DNA of 64,000 nucleotides from Marinobacterium jannaschii DSM 6295 (GCF_000620085.1 NZ_JHVJ01000004.1:62001-126000); one strand, 5' to 3'. Shown: positions 1-10,109, counted from the stretch's first letter. Notes: generated by a model not told the origin, from the sequence alone. Translations and numbers: made by a program.

Positions 1-1
1 T

Positions 2-733
2 CTCGTAACAGGTGGTACCGGTGGTCTGGGTACTGCAATTTGTCGCTCGCTGGCTGATGCGGGCTTTAAGGTTGTTGCTGGCTATAACAGCGGCGGTAAC
101 CATGAGAAGGCTTTGGCCTGGCAAGAGCAACAGAAAAAGGATGGCTACGATATTCTGGTAGCCTATGGTGATGTGACGAATGCCGACTCTTGTGCCGAGT
201 GTATTAACACGGTGGCTGAAGTTGCCGGCGGCGGCGTGGATATTCTGGTTAACAATGCCGGTATTACCCGCGATGGCCAGTTCAAGAAGATGAGCTGGGA
301 GCAGTGGGACGAAGTCCTGAGTGCAAACCTGGATTCCATGTTCCATATGACCCGCCTGGTGATCAATGGCATGATCGACAAGGGCTGGGGCCGCGTGATC
401 AATATCTCCTCTGTAAATGCCCAGAAAGGCCAGTTTGGTCAGTGTAACTACTCTGCTGCAAAAGCGGGTATCCACGGCTTTACTAAGGCTCTGGCGCAGG
501 AAGTTGCCCGTAAGGGCGTGACAGTTAACACTGTATCTCCGGGCTATATCAAAACCGCTATGGTGGCTAAAATCGCTCAGGAAGTTCAGGATCAGATCTG
601 TTCCGGTATTCCTGTTGGCCGCTTTGGTACCCCTGAAGAGATCGGTCGCACTGTATCCTTCCTGGTTGATGACCAGTCTGGCTACATCACCGGCGCGGAC
701 CTTTCCGTCAACGGTGGTCTGCATATGTCCTGA
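2..733 (+). CDS. phaB: Acetoacetyl-CoA reductase (5'-truncated by window edge)
   Basis: NADPH-dependent reduction of acetoacetyl-CoA to 3-hydroxybutyryl-CoA for polyhydroxyalkanoate synthesis; cytoplasmic short-chain dehydrogenase. The open frame runs in from the window edge, so the first few codons are missing: the first visible residues LVTGGTGGLG are the N-terminal cofactor loop. The NNAG motif, the catalytic Ser in the INISS stretch and YSAAK (catalytic Tyr/Lys) follow in order, and the protein ends GADLSVNGGLHMS as PhaB proteins do. A strong terminator follows directly. A general FabG-type reductase is the alternative; the GGTGG loop and the C-terminus favour PhaB. Confidence 0.88.
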   Translation, partial: LVTGGTGGLGTAICRSLADAGFKVVAGYNSGGNHEKALAWQEQQKKDGYDILVAYGDVTNADSCAECINTVAEVAGGGVDILVNNAGITRDGQFKKMSWEQWDEVLSANLDSMFHMTRLVINGMIDKGWGRVINISSVNAQKGQFGQCNYSAAKAGIHGFTKALAQEVARKGVTVNTVSPGYIKTAMVAKIAQEVQDQICSGIPVGRFGTPEEIGRTVSFLVDDQSGYITGADLSVNGGLHMS

Positions 734-749
734 TCTGCGGATCAGAACA

Positions 750-780
750 AAAAAAGCCAGCGCTTGCGCTGGCTTTTTTA
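750..780 (+). terminator. Rho-independent terminator after phaB
   Basis: GC-rich stem AGCCAGCG/CGCTGGCT around a four-base loop, with an A-run before it and a run of six T after it. It lies 20 bp past the phaB stop. The A-run also makes it usable for the convergent DUF349 gene. Confidence 0.9.
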
Positions 781-858
781 TGTCTGCTCTATTGGTATCA
801 GGCCACTGGCCTGGTCTGAAGTCGTGCCACCTCGGTGTTGACCGAGCCAGCCTTAAGG

Positions 859-3684
859 TTACTCCAGCTCGTTCAGCAGGCTGGTAAAGCGCTGTTCGAG
901 GTCTTCAAAGCAGCTGCTGAACGCAGCGCATTGCCACTCGTATTCCAGTTTCTTTATCGCCGTCAAATCGGGCGATTCATCCTGCTGTGCCAGCGCCTGT
1001 TGCAGCCGCTGCATCTGATATTCCATTCGCAGGGCCTGATCTTCAATCGGGGAAGGTCGGTTAAGCGCGATTTCCAGCCGGATGCAAAGCTGTCTCAGCA
1101 CCGGTTCCTGTTCGGCGACAGCTTGTTCCAGCTGTTCCGGAGCTTCGGCCAACTGGGCCAGCAGATTATAGCGCTGCTGCATCAGCGGGGCATAAGTCGC
1201 CGGCAAGGTATCAAGCTGTTGCTTTTCAGCATCCAGGCGGCTGTCCAGATCGCCGCTGTGGCCCTCAAGCAGGGCAGCTTCGATTTGCTGACACAGTTCG
1301 ATTTTCTGCTCAAGCGTTCGGAATTCGCAACTCTGCAGGGAGGCCATGGCGCTCTCCTGCTGATCGATAAACGCGAGTGCGGCATCAAAGCGCTTGCTGA
1401 GCTGGTTATCGACTTCGTGGCCCTCTTTGCTCAGTTCGCCCAGCTGGCTTTTCGCCTGCAGCAGCTGCTGCTGCATCTGGGTCAGGCCGTGTGGGGTTTC
1501 CTGCAGGGTATCCAGCTGATCGCAGATGGCGTTAACCTGCTCGCGAACCGATTGTTTCTGATCCGAATGCTGGCGACGTTGCTGGTGGTAGAGGTCAAAC
1601 AGCTGGTTGCAGTACTGGCGGAACTCAGACCAGAGTTTTCGTTCCTGGCTGTGGAAGGTGGCACCGGCCTGCTTCCACTGGTGCTGCAATTGCTTGGCTT
1701 CTTCGGTCGCCGCGGCCAGGTCTTCGCTGTCCAGCAATTGCCGGGCCTGCTCGACCAGCACCTGCTTGCTGTCACGGTTCTTTTCGCGAAACGCCTTGAA
1801 AGGGGTTTCCAGGCTTTGCAGTAGCTTATTAAAGCGCTCCTGCGCCTTTTTGCCCGGGGCGCGGTCCACCGGGCTGAAGTTACGCCACTCAGACTTTGCC
1901 ACCTTAAGGATCTCTTCCAGGGCCTTCCAGTCAACCTGATCCCAGTCGATGCTGTTCAGGTAACCTTCAAGCTGCTGGCAGATCTCTTTACGGGCTGCAA
2001 GGTTGCGCTGGCGTAATTCACGCTGCTCGCTGAAATGATTCTCGCAGGGCTCGTAGGCGCGGTCAGATGCCGCTTTGAAGCGTTTCCAGAGCGTATGTGA
2101 GTGATGTGAGTCTGTGGAGTCCAGTTCACGCCACTGTTGCTGAAGCTGGCGGATGCGGTTGGCCCGCTGCGGCAGCAGCATCTCTGAGTCGATCAGTTGT
2201 TCCATCTCAGCACAAAGGGCTTCTTTCTTAGGCAGTACCGCGTAGCCCTGCCAGTCCTTCAGTTCCTGAAGCTGAGCCTGCAGCGATTTCACCCGGTTAT
2301 CCAGCGCGCCACTGAGTCTGGCCGGCAGTTGCGGCTCGACCTGTTTGCGGATCTTGTCGGCGTTACGAATCTCACCGGCTTCGATGGCCAGAGACCACTC
2401 GGTCAGAAGCTGTTCAAGCTGTTGCTGCTGTTGTTTCTCGGCTTTTTTCAGTTCGGCCTGCTGTTGCTCCAGTCGGCCAATCAGTGCCTGCAGCTGTTTA
2501 AGAACCGAGGGCTGGGGAATCTGTGATGGCCAGTTCAGCTTGCTGTGCAGATTATTACAGCTTTTCAGCTGTTGCCGCAGGGCCTTAGGGCTGCTCTTGT
2601 CCGGGGCTGACTCGGACAGCAGTGCTTCCAGTGTCGGCTGCAGCTCTGTCAGTCGGGTTCTTGCTTCAAGGTTATTGCGGCAGTTGCTCAGCAGCTGGCT
2701 GACGGACTTGTCGCGGTTATCCAGCTCTTCTGCGCGCTGCTTCAGCGCTTTCAGCTGTGCAGTCTGCTGCTGCAGGTCGCTGGTCGGGTCGGTTGTTTCG
2801 GTCAGAAGTTGCCCGGCATCGTTGCACAGCTGTTGCTGTGCTTCTTTCAGGGCTTGTCGTTGCTGTTCCAGCTCGCGACTGGCAGCCTGCTGCGCCTGAT
2901 AGCTGTCTACTTTTTGCTGGCTCAGCTCTCGGGCACGGGCGAATGTCTGTGCCTGCTCGGTGGTTGCATCGCCGGCCTGTTTGCCCCACTCCTGAATCAG
3001 TGCGTTCAGGCGGGCGGCGTATTGTGGATAATACTCAGACTGGCTCAGCTGTTCGATAGTGCTCAGCAGCTCCTGTCGGGCCTGCTGTTTGTCCTGTTGC
3101 AGCTTTTCAGCGTCGCGAAGTTGCTTCAGCTTGTCGCGCAGAATGCGATGAACACTTTTATCCTTGCCGCGCAGTTCTTTGCTGAGGCTTTCAAGCAACT
3201 CAGGGTTTTCAATCTTTTCGGCGGCTTTGCAGCGTAGCTGAACCTTATTGCTGTTCAGTAGCAGGGTGATCAGGTGTTCATCCTGATTGATCTGGTTGAG
3301 CGCGATCTCCTGCAGGCTGCTGTTATTGGCATGCAGGATAAAGCGGGTCAGGATGTCGGGCGAACTGATATTGCGAATCGCGTCCTGACGTTTGTCTTCG
3401 GTAATATCCGGACTCTTCAGGAGCAGGTCGCAGGTACGGGCAGCCGCGGTCTGGCGGTTCTCTTCAGTCTGGTCGTGGCGATAGACACGCAGTAGCAGAT
3501 CCAGGCTTTCGAGACGCTCGATGGCGGCCTTACGAACCGGGGCGCTCTGATCTTCAAGGGCAATTCGTGAAATGATTTCGGTACGGTCGGGATCGCTGTC
3601 GCTCAGGCGAACGACGGCGCGAATACGCGCTTCAGGATTACTACTCTGCCACTTAGGTTTGAAGAACTGTTTCAATATAAACAT
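859..3684 (-). CDS. DUF349-domain coiled-coil protein with HEAT-like N-terminus
   Basis: Large (941 aa) soluble protein with no signal peptide. Residues about 20-190 are short paired helices resembling HEAT/armadillo repeats (recurring ALEDQSAPVRKAAIERLE-type units). The remainder is Gln/Glu/Leu-rich helix with several DUF349 units recognisable by W...W...LW..F..A signatures (for example LWKRFKAASDRAYEPC and LWSEFRQYCNQLFDLY). DUF349 proteins are common in gammaproteobacteria but their function is not established. It stands alone, convergent with phaB. No good Shine-Dalgarno precedes the chosen ATG, so the start is less certain than the family assignment. Confidence 0.85.
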   Translation of the reverse strand: MFILKQFFKPKWQSSNPEARIRAVVRLSDSDPDRTEIISRIALEDQSAPVRKAAIERLESLDLLLRVYRHDQTEENRQTAAARTCDLLLKSPDITEDKRQDAIRNISSPDILTRFILHANNSSLQEIALNQINQDEHLITLLLNSNKVQLRCKAAEKIENPELLESLSKELRGKDKSVHRILRDKLKQLRDAEKLQQDKQQARQELLSTIEQLSQSEYYPQYAARLNALIQEWGKQAGDATTEQAQTFARARELSQQKVDSYQAQQAASRELEQQRQALKEAQQQLCNDAGQLLTETTDPTSDLQQQTAQLKALKQRAEELDNRDKSVSQLLSNCRNNLEARTRLTELQPTLEALLSESAPDKSSPKALRQQLKSCNNLHSKLNWPSQIPQPSVLKQLQALIGRLEQQQAELKKAEKQQQQQLEQLLTEWSLAIEAGEIRNADKIRKQVEPQLPARLSGALDNRVKSLQAQLQELKDWQGYAVLPKKEALCAEMEQLIDSEMLLPQRANRIRQLQQQWRELDSTDSHHSHTLWKRFKAASDRAYEPCENHFSEQRELRQRNLAARKEICQQLEGYLNSIDWDQVDWKALEEILKVAKSEWRNFSPVDRAPGKKAQERFNKLLQSLETPFKAFREKNRDSKQVLVEQARQLLDSEDLAAATEEAKQLQHQWKQAGATFHSQERKLWSEFRQYCNQLFDLYHQQRRQHSDQKQSVREQVNAICDQLDTLQETPHGLTQMQQQLLQAKSQLGELSKEGHEVDNQLSKRFDAALAFIDQQESAMASLQSCEFRTLEQKIELCQQIEAALLEGHSGDLDSRLDAEKQQLDTLPATYAPLMQQRYNLLAQLAEAPEQLEQAVAEQEPVLRQLCIRLEIALNRPSPIEDQALRMEYQMQRLQQALAQQDESPDLTAIKKLEYEWQCAAFSSCFEDLEQRFTSLLNELE

Positions 3685-4105
3685 AGGTACTAGCGCTGAC
3701 GTCCTGCGATGGCTTTCAGGGTTTTAACCCTTTTAACTTATTGATATTGCAAGCCTAAACCCACTTTCCCCGGTGCTGCGCGTATTATTTTTATATCAGG
3801 CCGAATTGTAACATTTGAAGATTACGAAGTGGTGCTTACAGAACCACTATTCGACGGGGGCTGTAATCCTATTCAATCCAGCAATTAAGTCAATCTTGCA
3901 ACATTTACGCTGAAGGTGTAGGCGCCAGATCACTCTGGCGGCCAGATCCAGCTCTTTGGCTCCGAATATGGGGCGATTATGCTGCTACTGCGGCGATAAC
4001 GGCTGAGGCCGGCAGAGCAGGGCGGCGGCCGTTGGGCAGGGGCTCAGAAGCTTATATCGATATTTGCTATAGATAGCAGAAATCATACATTTAGCTGAAT
4101 ATTAT
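3685..4105. other. 421-bp intergenic region
   Basis: Lies between two leftward genes and must carry the promoter of the DUF349 gene. I see no RNA gene, no convincing ORF and no repeat; only short imperfect inverted repeats such as GGGTTTTAACCC near 3719. Confidence 0.4.
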
Positions 4106-4531
4106 TCAGCAGGTGTGAACTTCTACATCACCATCGACATAGACCCAGAAACCGTTTTCGCGACGAAAGTTGGACCTCTCGTGCAAAACGCCACTCTCAT
4201 CACCGGCTTCATACCTGGCTTCAAACTCCACTACACCAGTGGCATCCTCTTTGTCGCCCCGATGCTTCTGGAGAATCTGCAGGCCCAGCCAGTTAGTGTA
4301 TTTAACCTGTTCAGTAATGATCGCGGCGTCATCCGCGCTGCGCTTTTCAGGTGCCGTGGTCTGTATCAGGTAGTCGACTGCGCCCAGGGCAAAAGCGGTG
4401 TAACGTGAACGCATCAGCGCTTCAGCCGTCGGAGCTGGCATCTGTCCTTCGATTGCCGGTTCGCAGCAGAAGGCAAATGGCTTGGCTGATCCGCAGGGGC
4501 AGGTTTTGCTGGTGTCTAGGTTATGCAACAT
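4106..4531 (-). CDS. YchJ family SEC-C motif protein
   Basis: Small protein (141 aa) of the YchJ/UPF0225 family. It opens with a zinc-binding SEC-C motif, CPCGSAKPFAFCC at residues 11-23 (two Cys pairs), followed by the conserved APTAEALMRSRYTAFALG stretch and an NTF2-like body ending in VYVDGDVEV. The family's role is unknown; SEC-C motifs generally bind zinc and mediate protein contacts. The start is supported by GAGGGA seven bases upstream. It is divergent from sbcB, with about 80 bp shared between them. Confidence 0.85.
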   Translation of the reverse strand: MLHNLDTSKTCPCGSAKPFAFCCEPAIEGQMPAPTAEALMRSRYTAFALGAVDYLIQTTAPEKRSADDAAIITEQVKYTNWLGLQILQKHRGDKEDATGVVEFEARYEAGDESGVLHERSNFRRENGFWVYVDGDVEVHTC

Positions 4532-4614
4532 TGGTGATCCCTCAACCCTGAAATGTTAATCTGGTCACCTCGCAAGTATAACTGTTGTCTTCATCTATCC
4601 GCTAAGGGAAATTT

Positions 4615-6075
4615 ATGGCTCAGGCCCCGCTTACCTTCTTCTGGCATGACTATGAAACGTCCGGAGCAGATCCGCGTCGTGATCGTCCGATGCAGTTTGC
4701 CGGCATCCGTACCGATGCTGATCTGAACATCATCGAAGAGCCGGTGATGTTCTACTGTAAACCGGCGGATGACCTGTTACCGCATCCGGACGCCTGTCTG
4801 ATTACGGGCATCACGCCGCAGGATGCATTGCGTGAAGGGGTTAGCGAAGCGGAGTTTATCAGCCGGGTGCATCTGGAACTGGCGCGTCCGGGCACCTGTG
4901 GCGTCGGCTACAACAGTCTGCGCTTTGATGATGAAGTCACCCGAAACACCCTGTATCGAAATTTCTATGACCCTTATGCCCGGGAATGGCAAAACGGCTG
5001 CTCGCGCTGGGATATTATCGATATGATGCGGTTGACCCGTGCTTTACGTCCGGAAGGCATTCACTGGCCCACTTATGAGGACGGCACTCCCAGCCTGCGT
5101 CTTGAAGACCTGACCAAGGCGAATGGTATCGATCATGGCAATGCCCACGATGCCCTGTCGGATGTCTATGCCACGATTGAGATGGCGAAACTGGTACGGG
5201 ATAAGCAGCCCAAGCTTTATGAGTATGTGCTGAATAACCGGGGTAAGCAGGCAATCGGCCGGATGATCGATGTGAGCACCTACAAACCGGTCTTACATGT
5301 GTCTTCGAGGTATCCTGCGGAGTGGGGTAATTGCGCCATCGTGGCACCTCTGGCCAATCACCCGACCAATCGCAATGGCGTGATCGTCTGGGACCTGCGG
5401 GAAGATCCGCGTGCCCTGCTGGATCTGCCGGTGGAGGAGATTCGTCGCCTGCTTTATACCGCGCGGGCTGATATGGCGGAGGGGGCTCCACGGATCGCCC
5501 TGAAGCAGCTGCATATCAACAAATGCCCGATCGTTGCACCGGCCGGGATGCTGAATACGGCGGAGGCACAGCGCCTCAATATCGACGGGGACATCTGTCG
5601 CACCCACCTGCAGATGCTGCGTGGCTCTGATGGCCTGCGGGAAAAGGTTGCTGAGGTCTTTAATGAAAACCGCTTTGAAGCCGATAATGATCCTGATCTG
5701 ATGATCTACAGCGGCGGCTTTTTTGGCGACAGTGACCGGTCGGCTATGGAACGGATTCGAAATGCGTCGCCTGAAGAGCTGATGCAACTGGATCCGGGAT
5801 TTCAGGATGCCCGGTTGGAAGAGATGCTGCTGCGCTATAAGGCACGTAACTTCCCGGCAACGCTGATTGACGAGGAGCGCGTGCAGTGGGAGGAATATCG
5901 TAAGCAGAAGCTACTGGAAGGTGGTGGTAACGGCTTCCTGACGTTTGCCAAGTACTACGAACGGCTGAATGAGCTCTATACTGACACTGATCTGAGCGCC
6001 AGGGACCGGACCATTCTGGAAGAGCTGGCGATCTATGCGGAATCAATCTATCCGATGGGAGATGAGTTTTACTGA
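4615..6075 (+). CDS. sbcB: Exodeoxyribonuclease I
   Basis: 3'-5' single-strand DNA exonuclease acting in recombination and mismatch repair, a partner of SSB. The protein (486 aa, family about 475) begins with the DEDDh exonuclease motif HDYETSG (Asp12, Glu14), then GYNSLRFDDE and the HDALSDVYAT motif carrying the late catalytic residues. The SH3-like and helical C-terminal exonuclease I domains follow. AAGGGA sits six bases before the ATG. Its TGA stop overlaps the ATG of the next small gene, so the two are probably co-transcribed. Confidence 0.95.
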   Translation: MAQAPLTFFWHDYETSGADPRRDRPMQFAGIRTDADLNIIEEPVMFYCKPADDLLPHPDACLITGITPQDALREGVSEAEFISRVHLELARPGTCGVGYNSLRFDDEVTRNTLYRNFYDPYAREWQNGCSRWDIIDMMRLTRALRPEGIHWPTYEDGTPSLRLEDLTKANGIDHGNAHDALSDVYATIEMAKLVRDKQPKLYEYVLNNRGKQAIGRMIDVSTYKPVLHVSSRYPAEWGNCAIVAPLANHPTNRNGVIVWDLREDPRALLDLPVEEIRRLLYTARADMAEGAPRIALKQLHINKCPIVAPAGMLNTAEAQRLNIDGDICRTHLQMLRGSDGLREKVAEVFNENRFEADNDPDLMIYSGGFFGDSDRSAMERIRNASPEELMQLDPGFQDARLEEMLLRYKARNFPATLIDEERVQWEEYRKQKLLEGGGNGFLTFAKYYERLNELYTDTDLSARDRTILEELAIYAESIYPMGDEFY

Positions 6076-6509
6076 TGAAAGGCTCCGGTACCCTTTGCCT
6101 GATTCTGAGCTGTCTGAGCCCTGCGCTGTGGGCAGCTGATGCGGCGGATGAAGTACCGATTCCCTATCGTCTCACCTTGCCCGGACAGAGTGCCGAATAT
6201 CGTCATGGTGCTATTGCTTATGAAGGGCTGAAGCGGGGCACCTTCGACCGTGAGGTGATGGATGAAATTCTGCCGCAGAAGATCCCTAAGAATCTGGCAA
6301 CTCCGGTGGTGGTGCCTTACAAAGACCGGCCGAATGTGATCCGCACCAAAGAGGGCGAGCGAAAGATCAGGCTGACCGGAGAGGACAGGATCTTCAAGCA
6401 GATCGCTATCGATGTAATCAAGTCTCGCTGTATCCTGCTGGGCGACTGCCCGGAGGAGAAGAAGCCGGAGATGCCGCCGCGTATCGAGTTACCGATTCGG
6501 CTGCGCTAG
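6075..6509 (+). CDS. Hypothetical exported protein
   Basis: A 144-residue protein I do not recognise. It starts with a typical signal peptide (MKGS, hydrophobic core, cleavage likely after SPALWA), followed by a basic, Pro-rich mature part with two Cys (RCILLGDC) near the C-terminus that could form a disulfide. Its start overlaps the sbcB stop by one base (TGATG), implying translational coupling. A strong palindromic terminator closes the pair. A periplasmic location is inferred from the signal peptide. Confidence 0.65.
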   Translation: MKGSGTLCLILSCLSPALWAADAADEVPIPYRLTLPGQSAEYRHGAIAYEGLKRGTFDREVMDEILPQKIPKNLATPVVVPYKDRPNVIRTKEGERKIRLTGEDRIFKQIAIDVIKSRCILLGDCPEEKKPEMPPRIELPIRLR

Positions 6510-6523
6510 CCTTATCGGGATTG

Positions 6524-6567
6524 CGGACATTAAAAAACCTGCCAGCTGGCAGGTTTTTTAATGTCCG
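6524..6567. terminator. Bidirectional terminator, 44-bp perfect palindrome
   Basis: The sequence reads identically on both strands from 6524 to 6567: an A-run, a stem CCTGCCAG/CTGGCAGG and a T-run, extended outward by CGGACATT/AATGTCCG. It lies between the convergent sbcB operon and protease gene and should terminate both. Confidence 0.92.
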
Positions 6568-6598
6568 GATCGGGTGCCGCAGCGAATCTGCCGGAGGC

Positions 6599-9451
6599 TC
6601 AGGCTTCCGGCATAAACTCGCCGGCGACTTTCAGGGCCTGAATATCGGCATCGCAGCGTCTGGCGATCTCTTGCTGGTCGGCCTCCGCCAGGTGTTTGTT
6701 ACCGAAACTGCGAACCGTGAGCCGGCGCTGATCCATCTCGCGGAAGCTACGCTTGATATCGGCCAGCGACAGGGCCTGGACGGCTGCCGCCAGCTCTTCC
6801 CGGCTATTGAAGTTAGCCTGGTCGCGGTCGATTTCACGCCAGTAGCGTGCAGAGCGTTCGGTAAGGGTGTTCTCCCGCTTCATCACACGTGAAACCACAC
6901 TCTGTTTGTAGCGCTCAAGCTGCTGCTCATCCAGCTCGTCCAGCTGAGCCTGCATACCGCTGATAAAGCCGTTGATGTGTTTTTCCAGCTCGGTTGGCGC
7001 GGCTACCGGAGACTGGACAACAAAGGCCAGTCCCGGAGCACGGCGCAGCTGAAGAGGTGTTTCGAAGACAACGTAGCCCAGCTGTTTTTCAGTGCGCAGG
7101 CGGTTATAGAACGGAGAGGCCATCAGTTCGCTCAGCAGCGCGTATTTGGCACGGGTATCGAGACTGGTATCATCGCCCTGGAAATAGACGCTGATGGCGG
7201 AGTCGTTGTGATCAACCTCCAGTGTCTGGACCAGGTTACGGGCTTTCTGCAAGCGGACGACCGGGGTCTCTTCTGCGCGGGCCGGACGGGCGCCCTCAAA
7301 CAATGTGCCTGAAACCACCTGGGCCAGCTCGACCGCATCCTGCTGCTGCAGGTTGCCATGTGCCAGCAGGCGCAGCTCGGTCTCTGCCAGCAGCTGTGGT
7401 ACGAAGGCTTTAAGGTCTTCCAGTGTCAGGTTTTCGGCGACGCTTAGCTTATCTTCCTCAGACCATTCCGGCAGCAGCAGCTGGAAAATCTCATTAATGG
7501 TCTGATTGTAGGGTTTGTCGCGCCGACTGTTTTTCAGGCTGCGGATATATTGCTGGCGGATGTCGGCAAAGCGCTGTTGATCAAACTCGGGCTGCTTAAG
7601 GCCGCTGATCACGTCTTGCAGCAGTCGATCGAGCTTATCGTTATAGCCAGAGATACGCACACTGAAACCGCGCAGGTGAGGGTAGATCTTACTGCTCAGC
7701 CCTGCCACATAGGCATCATAGAGCGTTTCGTTAAGCTGTTCCTGTACCATGCGGGTGTATAGCGAGGTCAGTGCCGCGTTTCTGGCGCTGGCATTGGCCT
7801 GCCTGGTCATCACGGTAAAGAAGAAATCGGCCTTCGGAATCTTGTAGGTGCTGTCCTGCTGATGCCACAGAGTGACGCCTTCAGAGCGCAGTATCACCTC
7901 CGGGCCGTCTGTCGGTTGAGACGGCGACTTCAGCGCCAGATCCTGTGCTACGAACGGATTCGCCTGGCGGGCAGCCAGTTGCTTAGCTGCGACGGTAGTG
8001 GTCAGCGAGGCGATTGCGGCCTGATCCAGCTGTTTCAGGCTGTATTTGGTGCCATACCACTCCTCCTTACGGTCGGTCTCGAGGTCACGCGCCATCAGAG
8101 TCAGCAGCATATTCTCGGGCTGAATGGCGTTCAGGTAGCTTTTGATCCCGGCCGGGTCATAGCGCTCGAAGCGGTAACCGGCGTCGATCACATGCTTATC
8201 AGGGAAGCGTTGCAGATTACGCGCCAGTGCGCCGACGTAGCGCATCGGTTCGCTGCCTTCCTGAAAGCGGAAGCGGATATCACTCAGCTGGCGTTCTTCT
8301 TCGTACAAGGCCGGGTTTACACCTTCCGCTGTGATCATCTCAACATATTCGAAGAACAGCGAGGTGACCTGCTGGTAATGTTTCATACCGGACTTGGTCA
8401 GGGCGATCTGAACCTGAAACGAGGCATCATTAATCAGATCGTGGCCGGTGGATGCGGAGAAGCCGGTGGCCCAGCCGCGGCGTTTCAATTCAGACAGCAG
8501 GCTGCCTGCACCTTCGTAGCCGATCTGGCTGCTGATGTAGAACAGCGGCTTGGTGCGCCAGTGATCGCGCACGGCGGCCACCGGGAAGGTCAGGCTCAGG
8601 CTACGCAGGTCCTTAATGGTTTTAATGTTCAGCTGTGCTGGTAACTGCTTTTTCAGGAACAGCGGCTCGCTGTTAACAAATTTCTTGGCTGAGAAGTCCG
8701 GGATATCACTGAAGCGGCTGGTGACCATCTGTTTCAGCTCTTCGGTGCTCTGCGGTCCCAGCACTACCAGTGCCATCAGGTTGGACGAGTAATAGCGTTG
8801 GTAGAACTTCAGCAGATCATCCCGTACCGCGCTGTTCTCGCGGTCGGCCAGGGTTTCCAGGCTACCGACAGAAAAGTTGCTGTAGCTGTGAGCCGGATTC
8901 AGGGCGCGTTTACTGACGGCATAGGCGCGGCGGCCATCATCCCGTAACTTTGACTGGTATTCGGAGTAAACCGCGTGACGCTCGCGATCTACCAGCTCTT
9001 CCGTAAACAGCGGATCGATAAAGAAACGTGAAAAGCGATCCAGCGCACCGGGCAGCTGCTCGGCCTTTACGTCGAAGAAATAGTTGGTGTTATCAAATGA
9101 GGTGTAGGCATTGTGGTTGCCCCCGCTGGAGCGGATAAACTCCTGATACTCGCCGGCTGTCGGGTATTTCTCCGTGCCCAGAAACAGCATATGTTCGAGG
9201 AAGTGGGCCAGTCCCTGACGACCGGCCGGGTCAGCCCCGGAACCGACCGCAACATCCATTGACGCAGCGGCTTTTTTTGCCTGGGGATCAGAAACAACCA
9301 GTACTTTCAGATTGTTTTTGAGGGAGAACGCCAGGTATTCGCGATGATCGTTCGGGCTTTTCTGCACATTGGCGTGGGCCAGTTTTGCCATAAAAAACAG
9401 CAGGCAGAGCAGCAGGTATTTCAGAGTGTTCGGTTGCTTCAGTCGGGTCAT
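6599..9451 (-). CDS. ptrA: Pitrilysin-type M16 metalloprotease
   Basis: Large periplasmic zinc protease of the insulinase/pitrilysin family (E. coli protease III, about 960 aa). The inverted zinc motif HFLEH (His83, Glu86, His87) is followed about 75 residues later by ERHAVYSEYQ with the third ligand. The four-domain M16 layout continues to the end, including the late LGYVVFETP segment. I start at MTRLKQ (950 aa) because it directly precedes a signal peptide (KYLLLCLLFFMAKLAHA) and has AGAGG upstream; a Met 20 codons earlier (9511) lacks a ribosome binding site. Specificity beyond the family cannot be read. Confidence 0.85.
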   Translation of the reverse strand: MTRLKQPNTLKYLLLCLLFFMAKLAHANVQKSPNDHREYLAFSLKNNLKVLVVSDPQAKKAAASMDVAVGSGADPAGRQGLAHFLEHMLFLGTEKYPTAGEYQEFIRSSGGNHNAYTSFDNTNYFFDVKAEQLPGALDRFSRFFIDPLFTEELVDRERHAVYSEYQSKLRDDGRRAYAVSKRALNPAHSYSNFSVGSLETLADRENSAVRDDLLKFYQRYYSSNLMALVVLGPQSTEELKQMVTSRFSDIPDFSAKKFVNSEPLFLKKQLPAQLNIKTIKDLRSLSLTFPVAAVRDHWRTKPLFYISSQIGYEGAGSLLSELKRRGWATGFSASTGHDLINDASFQVQIALTKSGMKHYQQVTSLFFEYVEMITAEGVNPALYEEERQLSDIRFRFQEGSEPMRYVGALARNLQRFPDKHVIDAGYRFERYDPAGIKSYLNAIQPENMLLTLMARDLETDRKEEWYGTKYSLKQLDQAAIASLTTTVAAKQLAARQANPFVAQDLALKSPSQPTDGPEVILRSEGVTLWHQQDSTYKIPKADFFFTVMTRQANASARNAALTSLYTRMVQEQLNETLYDAYVAGLSSKIYPHLRGFSVRISGYNDKLDRLLQDVISGLKQPEFDQQRFADIRQQYIRSLKNSRRDKPYNQTINEIFQLLLPEWSEEDKLSVAENLTLEDLKAFVPQLLAETELRLLAHGNLQQQDAVELAQVVSGTLFEGARPARAEETPVVRLQKARNLVQTLEVDHNDSAISVYFQGDDTSLDTRAKYALLSELMASPFYNRLRTEKQLGYVVFETPLQLRRAPGLAFVVQSPVAAPTELEKHINGFISGMQAQLDELDEQQLERYKQSVVSRVMKRENTLTERSARYWREIDRDQANFNSREELAAAVQALSLADIKRSFREMDQRRLTVRSFGNKHLAEADQQEIARRCDADIQALKVAGEFMPEA

Positions 9452-9725
9452 ATTCAGGGGCCTCTGGGCTGAAGTGTTCCTGAGAATGTTAGCAGGGGTA
9501 AAGTTCACCATCCTAAATGAACACTCAAGAACTGTCTAATAATTATTCAGTGGTTGATTTGTTATATCTGAATCAGGGTTAGTTCTATCGATCATAAGGC
9601 TAAAAGTAAACGGTAGACCGGCTGAATGTAAAATGGTTCTGCCGGAAGTCATGGAAGATCGGCGCCGGAGTGCTAGAATCGCGCCATTGTCAGATTGCCG
9701 CTATACGTGCCGAAGGAAGGTCGCC

Positions 9726-10109
9726 ATGAACAAAGAGAAGGTTATTTTCGCATTTTTTATCGTTCTGGCGATGACGCTGAACTTCGGTTTTTTCCTCGGG
9801 GATATCGACAATCCCGCCCATCACAATATCTATGAGTTTTTCGCTGCCATTGCCGTCAGCATGGTCTGTACCGTACTGAAGTTTGGTGACCGAACCCACC
9901 TGGGGGCATTGATGCTGGCCACCTCGCTGGTCGCGGACCTGCAGCTGGTAATCGCCGCAGCGATCTGGGGCTATGCCGAAAATGTCTCGATGGTAGGCAT
10001 GACGCCGGAGCATATGTCCAGCGTGGTCTCTCTGACCGGTGGTGCGCTGATGGCAAATGTTATCTCGGTGGTCCTGTTGATGGTTGAGACCATTATGGTG
10101 CGTCGTTAA
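9726..10109 (+). CDS. Small four-helix inner-membrane protein (DUF6394-like)
   Basis: A 127-residue protein with four hydrophobic helices: KVIFAFFIVLAMTLNFGFFL, then one around IYEFFAAIAVSMVCTVL, one around LGALMLATSLVADLQLVIAA, and a final LMANVISVVLLMVETIMV. The start at 9726 is set by GAAGGAAGG upstream; an in-frame Met 31 codons earlier would add an uncharacteristic charged leader. It sits 20 bp before a K+ channel gene and is probably in the same operon, suggesting a partner or regulatory subunit (inference). The match to DUF6394 is from memory and not checked. Confidence 0.65.
   Translation: MNKEKVIFAFFIVLAMTLNFGFFLGDIDNPAHHNIYEFFAAIAVSMVCTVLKFGDRTHLGALMLATSLVADLQLVIAAAIWGYAENVSMVGMTPEHMSSVVSLTGGALMANVISVVLLMVETIMVRR

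Noticed and set aside
835-1824. 329-codon rightward ORF
   Set aside because: Antisense to the DUF349 gene; its Leu/Gln-rich text is the mirror of that gene's helical codons.
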